NCBI GenBank assembly: GCA_030267565.1
Contig: BRXU01000037.1
Location: 558,001-622,000 of the forward strand
DNA: 64,000 nt
Source: Pleodorina starrii
Taxonomy: Eukaryota > Chlorophyta > Chlorophyceae > Chlamydomonadales > Volvocaceae
Direction: 5' to 3'
Part shown: piece after piece, positions 12,601-25,100 of the stretch
Layout: every line of letters starts with the position of its first letter
Numbering within the stretch: the first letter of the stretch is position 1
The notes under the pieces: generated by a model
The model's input: only the letters and a program-made list of their open reading frames with translations
Databases searched by the model: none
Told to the model about the DNA's origin: nothing
Position numbers and translations under genes: made by a program

Positions 12601-13587
12601 GCCTCGGCCGAGGAGTGACCGTCGAACTGACCGTGGGGGATACACAGCGACACGCAGTGTTTGGAGGGAGGCGGAAAGGCAGGGGGGCGCGACGACAGCG
12701 CCAACGGGTGGGATCACTTCAGGGAGGGCGAGGACCGAGGGGGAAGGGCTGGGACGGAGCACAGGCGGTTTTTTGCAGTTGATGAGCTTGGGGGCGAGGG
12801 CGAGGGGGCGGGGGAGGGCGAGGGAAGGGGGAAGCACTAGGGCGTCATTAAGGTCGAAACAGCCCCAGAGGCTTGCTGGTTGGCTTGCTGGTTGGCTGGC
12901 TGGCTGGATGGATGGTTGGGTGGATGGATGGGTGGATGGCTGGGTGGGTGGGTGGACTGCTGCGGATGGACCGGGGTCGGAGCGGAGGCGGAGACCGGAG
13001 AGTGGGGCTGTAGAGGGAAACCCCGTGGCGTGGATGCACGGGGCGGGGCGGTGCAACGGAGAGGGGGTTCGATCGGCCGCTTCCCTCCCTGGACCCGTGT
13101 CCGCGCCTCCACACCAACTCTCCGCCCTCCCCCCCCCCCGGGCCCCCCATCGCTCAGTTCCGCCTCACCCGTCGCCCGACTCCCCGCCCGACTGGGAGCC
13201 GCCACCAGCCCGTGCGGCCACGGACCGCATCGCTCGGAGGCCGCTGCCGCTACTGCCGCTGATAACACTCCTGCCGGTCTTGGTGCCACCACCGCTAAAG
13301 CTGTTGAGGCCTCTGCGGGTGCTGGGGCTCGCGTCAGCGCTGCTGAAGGCGCGACTACCGGCGGGCTCGTCGGCAATCCCGGGGGAATGGCCAGCACACG
13401 CGCACTTGCAGCCGTCAGCGGCAGCCGCCCGCGACGTTGTGACGGGGCGCGCTTCGACACCGCCTTGTCGGAAGTGGTGCGAGACGGCGGCCGCCGCTTG
13501 GGCCCAGCCAAAATGGATGCGATGGCACAGCAGCGTCGTGGATTTGTGGGCACACGCCGTTGGGAACGGGCCCACCAGCTGTGGCAT
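9234..13587 (-). CDS. IMPACT/YigZ-family protein
   Basis: Five exons join in frame: 13587-13169, 12345-12292, 11705-11487, 10683-10578 and 9473-9234 (TGA), giving 345 residues. Exon 1 encodes about 140 residues rich in Ala, Ser, Gly and basic residues, resembling an organelle targeting leader; this first exon is the least certain part. The IMPACT N domain follows: [51 protein letters not shown]. The C-terminal 79 residues ([10 protein letters not shown] onward) fit the second, ferredoxin-like YigZ domain, and their spacing to the LVRAY motif equals that of the bacterial protein. Family knowledge: eukaryotic IMPACT regulates Gcn2 signalling, and bacterial YigZ is less well defined. No RWD domain is seen, so this is closer to the YigZ form. 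Its 5' end faces the PTRHD1-type gene across about 1.4 kb. Confidence 0.92.
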
Positions 13588-14998
13588 TGGAACGACCTAA
13601 AACGTATCGCTATAGCGGCTTCAGCTCTCACACCAGTCCGGGGAGCAATAATAGCGCAGGGTGGTCGCCAGCAAGGGAAATGCAGTGAAGATTTATGAAG
13701 TGTGCACGTTTATGATGCGTTTAGTGTGGGCCATTTAATCCATTCAATGTATAAAAGCATTGAGGGCTCGCAGACGCAGTACCGAAAATCGCACTGCAGC
13801 ACCCTTTTCATCGAAATAACATCTCGACCCGCAAACCTGCTCTGCATATCGTGCTTTCACCAGATTATTCGCTGGTAAGCCGTTGAAAGGCACCATCGCA
13901 TACAATGTACACCTCGCAATGATAATGTAGCGGCTTGCACCATTACATTCAGAATGGTCATAACTGTTCACTAATATATTTAAATTTCATATGGGTGCCG
14001 AGGTCGCGCAGTGCGCGGATCCTCAGCCTTACAAAAATTAAGCCCTGCCGGACACCGTAAAGGGCCGACCACAGAAGGCCCTTGCGAAGTGCAAGGCAAA
14101 GACCAACTATGCAACCGAGGCCATGGGGACCACCTCGAGAAGCGGGCCAGGTAAGTATGCTTAGATCAGGCAAACAGGCAGACACCCGCTCCGAATCAGT
14201 ACTCCGCCACCAAGCTTGCCCGCGATGGTGGGTGCGGTACTAAGGCTTCGCGGAAGCGTATTGACCTTCCATTCTTGCATTATGCTGTATATGTGTGCTT
14301 TCGGGGACAAATGCTGGTAATTTTTTTTGGTGTTCAGCGTTACCCCTTGGACCTGACAAGCCCCATGAATCACCATTCACCAAGAAGCGAGCCTAGCGAG
14401 GGCATGGCAGGCATCCCACCGTGCTGTGGCCTGCCTGCAGCCGTTTTTTGCACAAGTCGCACAGCGGTGCCGCCTGTGCGACGTGTTGGCACCTCCTTCC
14501 GGTGTGGAGCCCATCGCAGCACCAACCTACCATACTGCACCCACCGGCTCTCCCGGGGGGGAGGCAGCAATCCTCAGCAATTGTCAGCGCCCAGTCCCGG
14601 CCACAAGCATGCCTCTCAATGAAGACCGTCGCGCTACCTATGTGGCACGACGGGGCACGCAGGAAGCGCCTGCCTGGGTCCCACGGTGCCCGGCCGAAGT
14701 GTAAGGACGCCTGACGGCCTGGCCACAGTACCGGGGTGCGACCGCCATGCCGCAACCTGGCCTCGACCCCCTGTCCGCGTCTGACGCGCACGCCAGCTAG
14801 CCTCGACAAGCCAGCGAGCACCAGCGAGCGCAATCCAATTTTTAAGGGGGAAATAAGACGCGGTCAGCAGGGTTGAATAGCGAGTTAAGAGATGTCCACG
14901 TACGGCGGTTGACCGGTGGGAACGTCTTAGTAAACTACCTGAATAGCAATCAAGGGCAGTACCCAGCGTTGGCAGTTTAGCACATCAGATATTTCCTC
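13588..14998. other. Intergenic region between divergent genes
   Basis: About 1.4 kb between the starts of the IMPACT-family gene (leftward) and the PTRHD1-type gene (rightward). It is less GC-rich around 13680-14000 and contains no frame with recognisable motifs. It should hold both promoters and 5' UTRs. Confidence 0.7.
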
Positions 14999-16010
14999 AT
15001 GACTGTTGTTGTTGGCGGTGCAGCTGCCGGCGCTAGGTGCGTTCACGCGACGGCAGCAGCAGCGTGCCGTGGGGCGGTGCGCTCGCCAGCTTTCACAGCA
15101 CAGCCGACACACTTAGGGCAACGTTTCCAAAACCAATTCTCTAGTCCTTGGGTGCGACCGTGCGTGTCCCTCGGACCGCATCGTAGAACGACAATGTCCA
15201 TGTCAGCCGCACCACAAGCCGCAGCAAGCAGTGAAGCAGGAGGAGCAGGTTCCTCTCCATCTGTCGCTGCGGTACAACAGCAGCAGCAACAAGATTTTCT
15301 GGTGCAGTACGTGGTGGTCCGCAAGGACCTTTGGGGCAGCATGGGCTGGCCCCTTGGCAGCGTGGTGGCGCAGGCCTGCCACGCCTCCTCCGCCGCGATG
15401 TGGATGTTCCGGGACGAGGAAGACACGCAAAAGTACCTGGCGCCAGAAAACATCGACCACATGCGCAAGGTACGGTGTTCGTGGCCCCGCTGCCGCGAAT
15501 GGCGGTGGTGGTGGAGGGGAGTTTGGGGAAGGGGGAAGGGGTGGGAGGGCCGCGAGCAAGCGAGCGAGCGTGTACAAACGACAGGGCGAAACGGATGTTG
15601 CTGCCTCCGACAGGGGGGGGGGCCGGCCGCCACACGGATGGCTCATTCCCCTCTCACTGCTCCTGTAACGCAGCCAGTGCTACGCAAGACGACATGCGCT
15701 TGCCATCCAAATGCACGACCGCGCGCGGCACCCCTTCCCCGCCCCCCCTACACACACACCAATTCCTGGAACTCCCCCCCCACCGTGATGACATTTCGGT
15801 CCTCGTTGTCGTCAGGTGGTGTTGGAGGTGAAGGACGAGGCGGCGCTGCGCAAGCTGGCGGAGGCGCTGGCGGGTGGGGGCATCGGCCACAAGCTGTGGG
15901 TGGAGCAGCCGGAGGACTACCCCACCTGCCTGGCCACCCGGCCCTACCCCAAGTCGCGGGTGGCGCAGTATTTCAAAAAGTTCCAACTGAGCAAGGCGCC
16001 CATCGGGTGA
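14999..16010 (+). CDS. PTRHD1: PTRHD1-type peptidyl-tRNA hydrolase domain protein
   Basis: Two exons, 14999-15469 and 15816-16010 (TGA), joined at a GTACGG donor and a GTCAG acceptor in phase 0. The conserved core starts at [11 protein letters not shown], continues with [13 protein letters not shown], and after the splice [32 protein letters not shown] and [17 protein letters not shown]. These match the human PTRHD1 family, which has the fold of archaeal/eukaryotic Pth2. Whether PTRHD1 proteins hydrolyse peptidyl-tRNA is not settled. Two in-frame starts are possible. ATG 14999 gives 221 residues with a basic, Ala/Arg/Ser-rich leader that looks organellar. ATG 15194 gives 156 residues, close to the usual size, and its context (ACAATG) is reasonable. 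A poly-Gln run (QQQQQQQ) precedes the domain. Confidence 0.94.
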
Positions 16011-19000
16011 ACTCTCACCCCCATATGGACGCGGCCTGACACTGACACTGACGTGACCTGACGTGACGATTCGATCCGATCCAGCTTTGACGTGACCCGG
16101 GCTAGGTGCGCGTTGAGGGCGGGGCGGTGGCAGTGGCAGTGGCGGGACCGCGCGCCGATCCATACGGTACAAGGGCCGGCGGCTTTGGCGGCACGGGCTT
16201 TCGCCTTCCCGTTGCTTGGGGTTGTCCGTGGGGAGGGCGTGGGACCGTGGGTGCAGGGGCTGCATCCGGCATGCGAGCGTGCATCCCGCGTTGCCGTCCG
16301 AGATGGGGAAAGGCCCGGGTGCCTGGGTGGTGAGAAAAAACGATACCGCAGCGAAGGGACGGAGACGGCGCCGGCCTGTGATATCGTTGTCGGGAATGCG
16401 AGGGTGCGCGCGGACCCACAAGGCTATGCGAGAGGACCCGTGCGCTCTCGCTCTCCCCTTCCGTGCGCGCGCGTGTGTGTGTGTGTGTGTGCCCAGTCCG
16501 CAAGTGCATGACGAGCATGCGCGCGAAGGTGTGCCTGGGCGGTTTGACAAACGTCGCCGTGGTCTCACGTGCTGTCGTCCCAGTCCCGTGCAGCGGGCGC
16601 TGCCGCAGTGCGGCCCCCGTCCGGCAACCTTTTTGCCACAGCAGACCACACAGACACACATGCCCGTGGCCGCGGGGTTAAGGAAAGTGGAAGGGGGCCG
16701 CGGGGGAAGGGAAGGTCCCAACTGAATGCACTGAGCCTCGGGGGAATGGGGGGAAGCGACACGGACGGTCGGTCGATCGGTCGGTCGGTCGGGGCAACGG
16801 GGCCGCAGTCGCAACGAGGGAGGGCGTGAGTCCGCGAGGGCGTCCGTATTCCGGAGCGAAGGCTGCGTGCTGTGCTCCTGAAGCTCGTGTGCTGTGTTGG
16901 CAGCGAACGAGGCAGCTCCACCTGGTGGTGGTCGGAACGCGCGCTGAGTGATTTGGAGGGGGGAGGCTGTTAACCACGTATAGGCCGGAGCCCCGGGGTG
17001 GGGTGGGGGTGGGGGTAAGGGGCTGAGGCTGTGAGCGCTGGCGCGGGGGCGGAGCTTGATGCGTTGGTTACTTGGTTTACATACGGTACCGACGTGTACC
17101 TGCTACCTTCCCGATACGGATGAAGCTGCAACTGCGTCGCTGCCGGACCCAAACGGATAACCACAGACGACTAAAAACGCGGGGGGGGAGGCCGACGCGT
17201 GCTGGATTTGCTGGGGGCGGCGACACGCGCCTCGCGGGCCGTACGTGTTACAGCACAGCGCAGCGCCCTCCCTCGACCGGATCGATCCTGCACGGTCGAG
17301 CGCCAGTTTGCCCCCACTGCCGCCGCCGGCACTCAACCGGGCCATGGCGCGCTCAGCCCGACTGGAGATCCGACTGGGGATGCGTTCAAAGGATGTGAAA
17401 CAACCCGAAGACATGCACTTGCCCGCACCAGCAAAACGATAAAGGCCTGCCGCACACCGTGCGTGTCCCACAGCCCCGGCAGCCTCAGCACAGCCCCTGC
17501 CGACTGCCCGACCCCGCAGGGTGGCAGCCACGCACTGCCGGCGCGGCACTGCATTACCACGCCCCCGTGTGCAATGCAATTCGATGCCGCCGGGGTGGGG
17601 ACCTTGCCCGCGACTTGCCCGCGCACGAGGCGGCGGACGAGTAAAAGCCCAGGCGCATGGAACGCGCATGGACGAGTAAAAGCCCAGGCGCATCAAAGCC
17701 ACCAGGCACATGGAACCCACAGACGGCCTCAGCACGGACGGCCACGCGGACCCCACGCGGACCCCGCGCGAGCCGCCAATACCAATACCAAGACCAAGAC
17801 CACGCATCCGTAGCGACAACCCGCCCGCTTCTCCCCACCCCACCCCACCCCACTCACATGCTGTGCAAGCTCAAGTCTGCCGCGGCGGCCTCCGCCGGGG
17901 CCATCCAGCGCAGCCACGGTGCCCAGCGCTGCACTTTTTATCTCCTCGCTGCGGAGGGAGGGGGGCTTGCGCAGCCACTTACCGGTACGTCCATGTGAGA
18001 CCTCCGTCCTCGTCCTCGCCCACACATTCCAGTTCATCGTCCTCGCCCACACGACGTCCGTTCCCCGGACGGCGCCAAAACAGGGGCGCCCTAATCAGCG
18101 CTCCCACCAACAGCACGCACGCACGCACGCAGAGACATGACGGCACGGAATGTACAAGGGACGTCAAGACTGCGAAAACTAGCCACACAGACACGGTATT
18201 TACTACTACTACTACCACTACCGGTACCACTACCACTTGCCGCGCTCCCCGCGTTCGTCCGACCCGCCGGCCGGCCGGCTGGCCTGCCGGCCGTCGCGCT
18301 GCGGCGCTGCGGCGCTGCTGCATCCTGGAAAGCGTTGCCCGCTCCTCCCTCTCCAGCCACAGCCACAGCCACACCGGCCCCAGGACCCGCACCTCCCCCC
18401 ACCGGCCCCCCAACTGTTCCTCCATCGTGCGTCCGGCCCCCCGCGTAGCGTCGCGAGCACACAGCCCCGTCGCTCCACCAGCCATCGCTCGCCCTTCCCG
18501 CCCGCCCGCCCGCGCGCACCGCCGCTCCACGCACGCATGCACGCGCACAGCTGACACGCTGACAGCCGCCCTCCCGGCGGCCCTCTCCCCCCCCCACCCG
18601 GCGCGGACTGATCGGCACCGCTGCACGTCCCGAGAGAGGCGAGCGGCCATACGCCGCCGCCCCTGGGCGGCCCCCCCCCCCCCGCCGCCTCCCGCACGCC
18701 GGTTCCCGCCGGGAGCGAGCATCCGCACACCCTCCCATGCGCCGCGGCAGCAGTCCCCGCGCGCCATGTGTCGCGGCGGTCCGCAACCCCCAACCCCCGC
18801 CCCCGCCGCCAGCAGCTCCCCCTCCCCCGCCTTCTCCCGCAGCCACCCCCGTGGCGCGGCGCGGCGCGGCCCGGCGCGGCGGCTCCGACTGCCTTAACCC
18901 TGTACAGAACAACTGCCTTCCTCCCACCGTTGCCGCCTCCACCTCTCCCCGCTCCTCCTCCTCCTCCTCCTCCCCTTCCTCCTCTTGCTGTTCCCTCCCC

Positions 19001-19134
19001 GCTCCCCAACCCCCCTGCCGCCGCCGCCTCCGCCCTTGTCTGCCGCTGCTGCCCGATGCTGCGCCTCCGCCTGCGGCCTCCTCTTCCGCTGCTCCTCCCC
19101 CTCCCTTCCCTCCCTCCCTCCCTCCCTTCCTTCC
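16011..19134. other. Intergenic region between convergent genes; no supportable gene
   Basis: About 3.1 kb between the 3' ends of the PTRHD1-type gene and the KAP gene. Open frames here (for example the minus frame 17843-17103) show no recognisable domain, and splice-consistent structure was not found. The stretch holds a copy of dispersed motif B at 16330-16372 and one of motif A at 16969-16994. TGTAA lies on the minus strand at 17252-17248 and 17081-17077. If used by KAP, these imply an unusually long 3' UTR of roughly 1.9-2.1 kb. The stretch 18230-19130 is low-complexity GC-rich sequence. Confidence 0.6.
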
Positions 19135-22100
19135 TCACATGGGGTAGCCCCGGCGCAGCTCCTCCTCGTCGTACGTTCCCTCGTACCCGTCGTAGTTGGG
19201 GTGCATGATGCCCTCGTCGTTGGGCCCCCAGGCGGCTCCGCCTCCGTTGGGGCCAATGTCGTCGAAGTCCGCCACCAGGCGCTGGTCGCTGATCTGGTAG
19301 CCGTAGCCTGTGAGGAGGGGGGGCGGGGGCGGAGGAGGAGGGGTAATTAGAACGGCCCGGGACGAGGGAACGCAACGCAGGGGAGGAGGGGGCGGGGGGC
19401 GGGGGGCGGGGGCGGGGGGTCATCGTAAACGTAAAGGCCGGAGCCCGCAAACGGTAAAAGGGGGTGGGGGGTGGGGTGGGGTGGGGTCGGCAGGGAGAAA
19501 GGGAGGGAGGCGATGGGAGGGACGTGCACGGGGCTGGAAAGCCGACATCAGGAACGGCCGCCGCCGCCGACGCCGCCGCCGCGAGACCAAGCAGCAAACG
19601 CCGCCGAGACCGAGCTGCCGCCAGCAACAAAACCCAACCGGCAGGAAGAGCACGTGGCTGCACGTGTGGGAAGCGCAACCACAAGCAGTACAAACAGGAC
19701 TAAAACCCTAAAACCTTAAGTCCCTTGCCCTTGTCCCACTCTCACCCCCCCGCCCCCTCGCAGCCAGGCGCTCACCGTCTCCACTGTAGTCCACCTCCGC
19801 ATCGTCGTAGCCGTGACGCGGGCGGGCGTGCTGCTGTGGGGGGGAAGGAGGGAGGGAGGGAGGGAGGGAGGGAGGGAGGGAGGGAGGGAGGGAGGGAGGG
19901 AGGGAGGGAGGGAGGGAGGGAGGGAGGGAGGGAGGGAGGGAGGGAGGGAGGGAGGGAGGGAGGGAGGGACGTAAGAAACAGGCTGGAACGAGGGCGGGCC
20001 AGGGCACGGCTTGGCGGGACAGGCGGGGGCTCACAGCCAGTGCTTGGCGGCCCTCCACCAGATTGATGCGGTGGGGCGAGGCCCGAGGCGAGATGAGGGG
20101 GGAGGGGCTCAGGCAGCTGCCGCAGCACTCACTCACCACGTGTCTGCCCCACACGCCCCACACGGGCGGGTGGAGAAGGGGGTTTGGCGCGCGTGCACGG
20201 AGGCACCCGTTCCGAGGCGGTTGGCGGGTATGGGAGGAAGGGGGGGTCGACACGCAATCGTGCTCTGCGGCACTCGTCATCCCCCAAGCACGGCACCATG
20301 TCTGCTTTCCCTGGCCGCTCCGCTCCCTCAATCCCCTCCTCCCCCACCCTCCCTCAACCCCCTCCCTCCCTCCCTCCCCCCCTCCCTCCCTCCCTCCCTC
20401 CCTCCCTCCCTCCCTCCCTCCCTCCCTCCCTCCCTCCCTCCCTCCCTCCCTCCCTCCCTCCCTCCCTCCCTCCCTCCCTCCCTCCCTCCCTCCCTCCCTC
20501 CTCCCTCCCTCCCTCCCTCCCTCCCTCCCTCCCTCCCTCCCTCCCTCCCTCCCTCCCTCCCTCCCTCCCTCCCTCCCTCCCTCCCTCCCTCCCTCCCTCC
20601 CTCCCTCCCTCCCTCCCTCCCTCCCTCCCTCCCTCCCTCCCTCCCTCCCTCCCTCCCTCCCTCCCTCCCTCCCTCCCTCCCTCCCTCCCTCCCTCCCTCC
20701 CTCCCTCCCTCCCTCCCTCCCTCCCTCCCTCCCTCCCTCCCTCCCTCCCTCCCTCCCTCCCTCCCTCCCTCCCTCCCTCCCTCCCTCCCTCCCTCCCTCC
20801 CTCCCTCCCTCCCTCCCTCCCTCCCTCCCTCCTCCCTCCCTCCCTCCCTCCCTCCCTCCCTCCCTCCCTCCCTCCCTCCCTCCCTCCCTCCCTCCCTCCC
20901 TCCCTCCCTCCCTCCCTCCCTCCCTCCCTCCCTCCCTCCCTCCCTCCCTCCCTCCCTCCCTCCCTCCCTCCCTCCCTCCCTCCCTCCCTCCCTCCCTCCC
21001 TCCCTCCCTCCCTCCCTCCCTCCCTCCCTCCCTCCCTCCCTCCCTCCCTCCCTCCCTCCCTCCCTCCCTCCCTCCCTCCCTCCCTCCCTCCCTCCCTCCC
21101 TCCCTCCCTCCCTCCCTCCCTCCCTCCCTCCCTCCCTCCCTCCCTCCCTCCCTCCCTCCCCCTTTCCCCCCTCTTCACGGGCTCCGGCCGGAGTAACCTC
21201 ACCCCCCACCCCCCGAAGGCCCTCCCCTCCCCCCTCCCAGCCCCACTCACCGTCGCCATCTGGTCCGGCGGCTGCGACACGACGTCCAGCCACTCCTGGT
21301 TGAACGACTCGAACTTGAGGTTGCGGATGCGCACCGCCCACTCCTCGTCCGTGTCCATGATGATGTCCAGACACTGGTCGGCAACACGGCGGACCTGCGG
21401 GGGGGGGGGGAAGTGGGGCCGGGGCCGGGGGCGGGGGGGGGGGGTGGGAGTGGTAGAAAGAAGACACCGCAGCGGAGGCGGAGACGGCTGGGGGTGCGAG
21501 TGGGAGGGGGAGGGGGTGAGTGGGAGGAGGGGGGTTATGCACGTATAGGCCGGAGCCCCGTAAGTGGGGGAGGAGGGGGGAGAGGGACAGAGCAGAGGGG
21601 TGGTATACGACAGCAAGCGGGTTAACTCCCTCTTATCCCCTTCCCCTTTTGCCCGGCCCCCCTTTTACCCGGCCCCCCTTTTACCCGGCCCCCCGTTTGC
21701 CCGGCCCCCCTTTTACCCGGCCCCCCGTTTGCCCGGCCCCCCTTTTACCCGGCCCCCCGTTTGCCCGGCCCCCCTTTTACCCGGCCCCCCGTTTGCCCGG
21801 CCCCCCGTTTGCCCGGCCCCCCGTTTGCCCGGCCCCCCGTTTGCCCGGCCCCCCGTTTGCCTCCTTTTTAATCCTCCCAAGCCCAAAGCCCCCCCCAGCC
21901 CCCAGTCCCCACCTCCTTGTTCTTGTCCTGCAGCAGGTCCACCAGGTAAAACACCACCTGCTGCGTGTTGGTCAGCAGCATGGTGCGAGTCTCGTCGTGC
22001 AGCAGGAACTTGTGGAAGGTAAAGGCGATCTGCAACACGAACTCGTCGTCCTCCTTCTTGTCGCCCATCAGAGTGAACAGCGTGGATACCTGGGGGCGAG

Positions 22101-25100
22101 GGGAAGGGGTCGGTTTGGGAGGGGGGGGAAGGGCGGGAGGGAGGGATTGTAGGGTGGAGGGCGAGGGCGAGGGGATTGTATGACGGGGGTATTATCCACA
22201 CGTAGGGGGCCGCATTCAATGAGCAGCGTTTTACAACTGGTGTACAACTGATGGTTTGCAGGAGTACACCAGCACCCCTGCCCCCACTCTTCCCCCCCCC
22301 CCCCACACACACACATGTTTATATAACGGAGCATATCACTCCCTGATACCCCCCCCCCCACACACACACACAAACAAACACACGCACAATCCCCTCCCCC
22401 CTCCTTCGCTCCTCTCCAGTCCTCAGTGCTCACCAGTCCGCTCTGGCAGATGAGCGGCGCGGTGCCTTCGTTGCACAGCACCCCCACAAACATGACCACC
22501 TCCAGCAGTATGTCGTCGTCCACCGCCCCCGGCTGCGCGTAGGTGGCCAGGAAGGTGAGCAGGTCGTGTTTGCGCACCAGGCCCAGAAAGTCAAACTCGG
22601 GGATGTAGAGGTTGGCCAGACAGCCCAGCACCTCCACAAAGAGCTCCGCGGTGATGTCGGGGGCCTACAAGGGGGGGAGGGGAGGGGAGGGGAGGGGAGG
22701 GGAGGGGAGGGGAGGTGGGGGGGAGGGGAGGGGAGGGGAGGTGGAGGAGGAGGGGGAGGTGGGGAGGGGAGGGGAGGTGGAGGAGGAGGGGGAGGTGGGG
22801 AGGGGAGGGGAGGTGGGGAGGGGGGGGGAGGGGAGGGGAGGGGGGGGAGGGGAGGGGGGGGAGGGGGGGGGAGGGGGGGGGAGGGGGAGGAGGGGGGGGG
22901 AGGGGGGGGGGGGAGGGGAGGTGGGGAGGGGGAGGGGTGGGGAGGTGGGGAGGGGGAGGGGTGGGGAGGGGAGGGGGGGAGGGGGGGGGGAGGTGGGGAG
23001 GGGAGGTGGGAGGTGGGGAGGGGGGGAGGAGGGGGGAGTAAAAAGGAATACCGCAGGTGGGGAGGGGAGGTGGAGGTGGGAAGGGGAGGTGAGGAGGGAG
23101 ATTGGCGGTAGAAGGGGTGTGTGTGTAAAAATAAGGACAGTCGAGGGGGCGGCCCGGGTGGGTGGGGGGAGTGGGGATTTGTGAAGGGGACAGGTGGGAA
23201 TGGGCGGAATGAGAATGAGAAAGGGAATGGGAATGGGAAGGGGCCCACCGCAGCGCCCCCAAACCCCCAAACCCTCCATCCCCACTCTAATTCGGCCCCA
23301 GCCCCAGCCCCAGTCCCGCCCTCTGCAGCCAATCCACACCCCCTCTCCCCTTTTCGCCCCTCCTCACCCCCAAAGGGCTCCGTCCTATCCGTGGATGGAT
23401 ACCCCGCCACCCCCGCCCACCCCCCCTCCTCCTAACGCCGTCTCCTTCTCCGCCGCGATATTTTCTTTATACAATCCCCCCTCCTTCAAATTCACTCTTC
23501 AAACCCCCCCTTCCTCCTCCTCCTCCCCCCCCCCCCCGCCCTCCTCCCCCCCCCTTTCCTCCCCCGCTGGGCTCACCCTCAGCAGTGTGACCAGCTGCTC
23601 CACATAGGGCCCGAACCTCCTCTTGATGGCCAGTCCGTCCTGCTGGCTCAGGTTGCGCAGCACCTTGAACATCAGCTCGTCACACGTCTGGAAGGCGCGG
23701 CGGATCATCTTGTCGAAACGGTCACCCTCGCACAGCGTCTGCGGACAAGAAAGAGGGAGGGGGGGAGGGAGGGGGCGGTAAGGGGGCCAGCCAAAAGGGC
23801 GGGCGGGCGGGAGCGGTTATCCACGTATAGGATGCCGGGGCGGGCGTGGGAGGGAGGGGTCAAAAAACGTGTGCCAGCCAACGTCCTCTTGCCCCCAACC
23901 CCAACAGCACTCGCCTCGCCCGTAAGCACCCGTAGCCCCCACAGTCCCGGGCCCGCCGATCGCCCTGACCCGCCAACCATCCCGCTCCGACCGTTGATTT
24001 TACCTCCCCCTTCCGTTCCTTCGCTGCGGTATCTTCTTTCCTTACCCTCCTCCCCCTTCCCTCCCCCTCCGTCTCCTTCTCTGCTGCGAATTTCTCTTTA
24101 TACCCTCCCCCTCCCCCTCCCCCCCACAAACGCATCCGACCCGACCCACCTCTGCGTTCCTGGGGTTCTGAGTGAGGTTGACCGCCAGTGCGATGAGCTC
24201 GGGCGTGTTGCGCAGGTCCTGGATGAGGGGAGGGGGAGGGGAGGGAAGAGGGAAGAGGGGGGAGGGGGGGAGAGGAGCGGGGAGGGGGGGGAGCGGGGAG
24301 GGGGGGGAGCGGGGAGGGGTAAGGATTAACAGCACAAGGGAGGACGAAGGGGAGGGGAAGGGGAAGGACGAGGGGGTGACAGCGAAAGGGAACAGGGGCG
24401 GAAGGAGGGGTCTTGAAGGCGCACGGGGGCAGGAGGAAGGCACCGAGGTAAAAAGAGGAGAGTGCGGGTAGGAGCGGCAGGTGGGAGCCGGGCGTTGAGG
24501 ACCGGCGGGGTGAGTGCGGTGCTGCCGGGCGAGCAGCGGGGCGGTCCACGGAGGGTGCCACCTCTGCCTGCTCTGGGGCTCTCCTCTGGTCCTCTCCCGG
24601 CCAGACACCACAACCACTAAACCACCCGCACCCACTCTTCCACCCGCCTCTGCCGCTGCGCTCACGGGGCCTCTCGTCAGGGGACACTCGCCCGGGCCCC
24701 CCTGGACCTCCCACGCAGGGGCTTACCCCCCCCCCCCCTATACGTGGATAACCCCCCGCCGCCGCCACCCGGGCCCATACACTCGCACACACACACACAC
24801 ACACACGTGCACGCACGTGCACGCAGGGCCCCGAAACAGGAAACACACCCATGCCAGTATGCCGTACCTGCACCCGCATGAGCATGTCGTACATTCTGTT
24901 GAGGCAGTCTGTGAATGTGAACAGGCTCTTGTACTTGTCCTCCATGGAGATGTGGTACAGGAGGCCCAACACCACCGGCTGGAAGCGGGGGACGGACATC
25001 AGCTCAACGGCCTGGAGGGGGGGGAGGGGTAAGAGAGGGGTAAGAGAGAAGGGGGTAAGGGGGGTTATCCACGAGGGGGGATAAGGGGGTTATCCACGTA

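Noticed and set aside
12466..12720. Possible extra exon of the IMPACT-family gene between exons 1 and 2
   Set aside because: Direct joining of 13169 to 12345 keeps phase and leads straight into the conserved FWTLQ...ESEVKKSK region. The candidate segment lacks a convincing donor.
17103..17843. Minus-strand frame of about 246 codons between PTRHD1 and KAP
   Set aside because: No motif, no supporting splice structure and no clear initiation context. It is kept as part of the intergenic description.
20011..21616. Very long open frames (Pro-Ser-Leu on plus, Gly-Arg-Glu on minus) of 370-450 codons
   Set aside because: They are created by the CCCT array, whose lack of stops in any frame guarantees long frames. 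The flanking KAP exons show the region is an intron.
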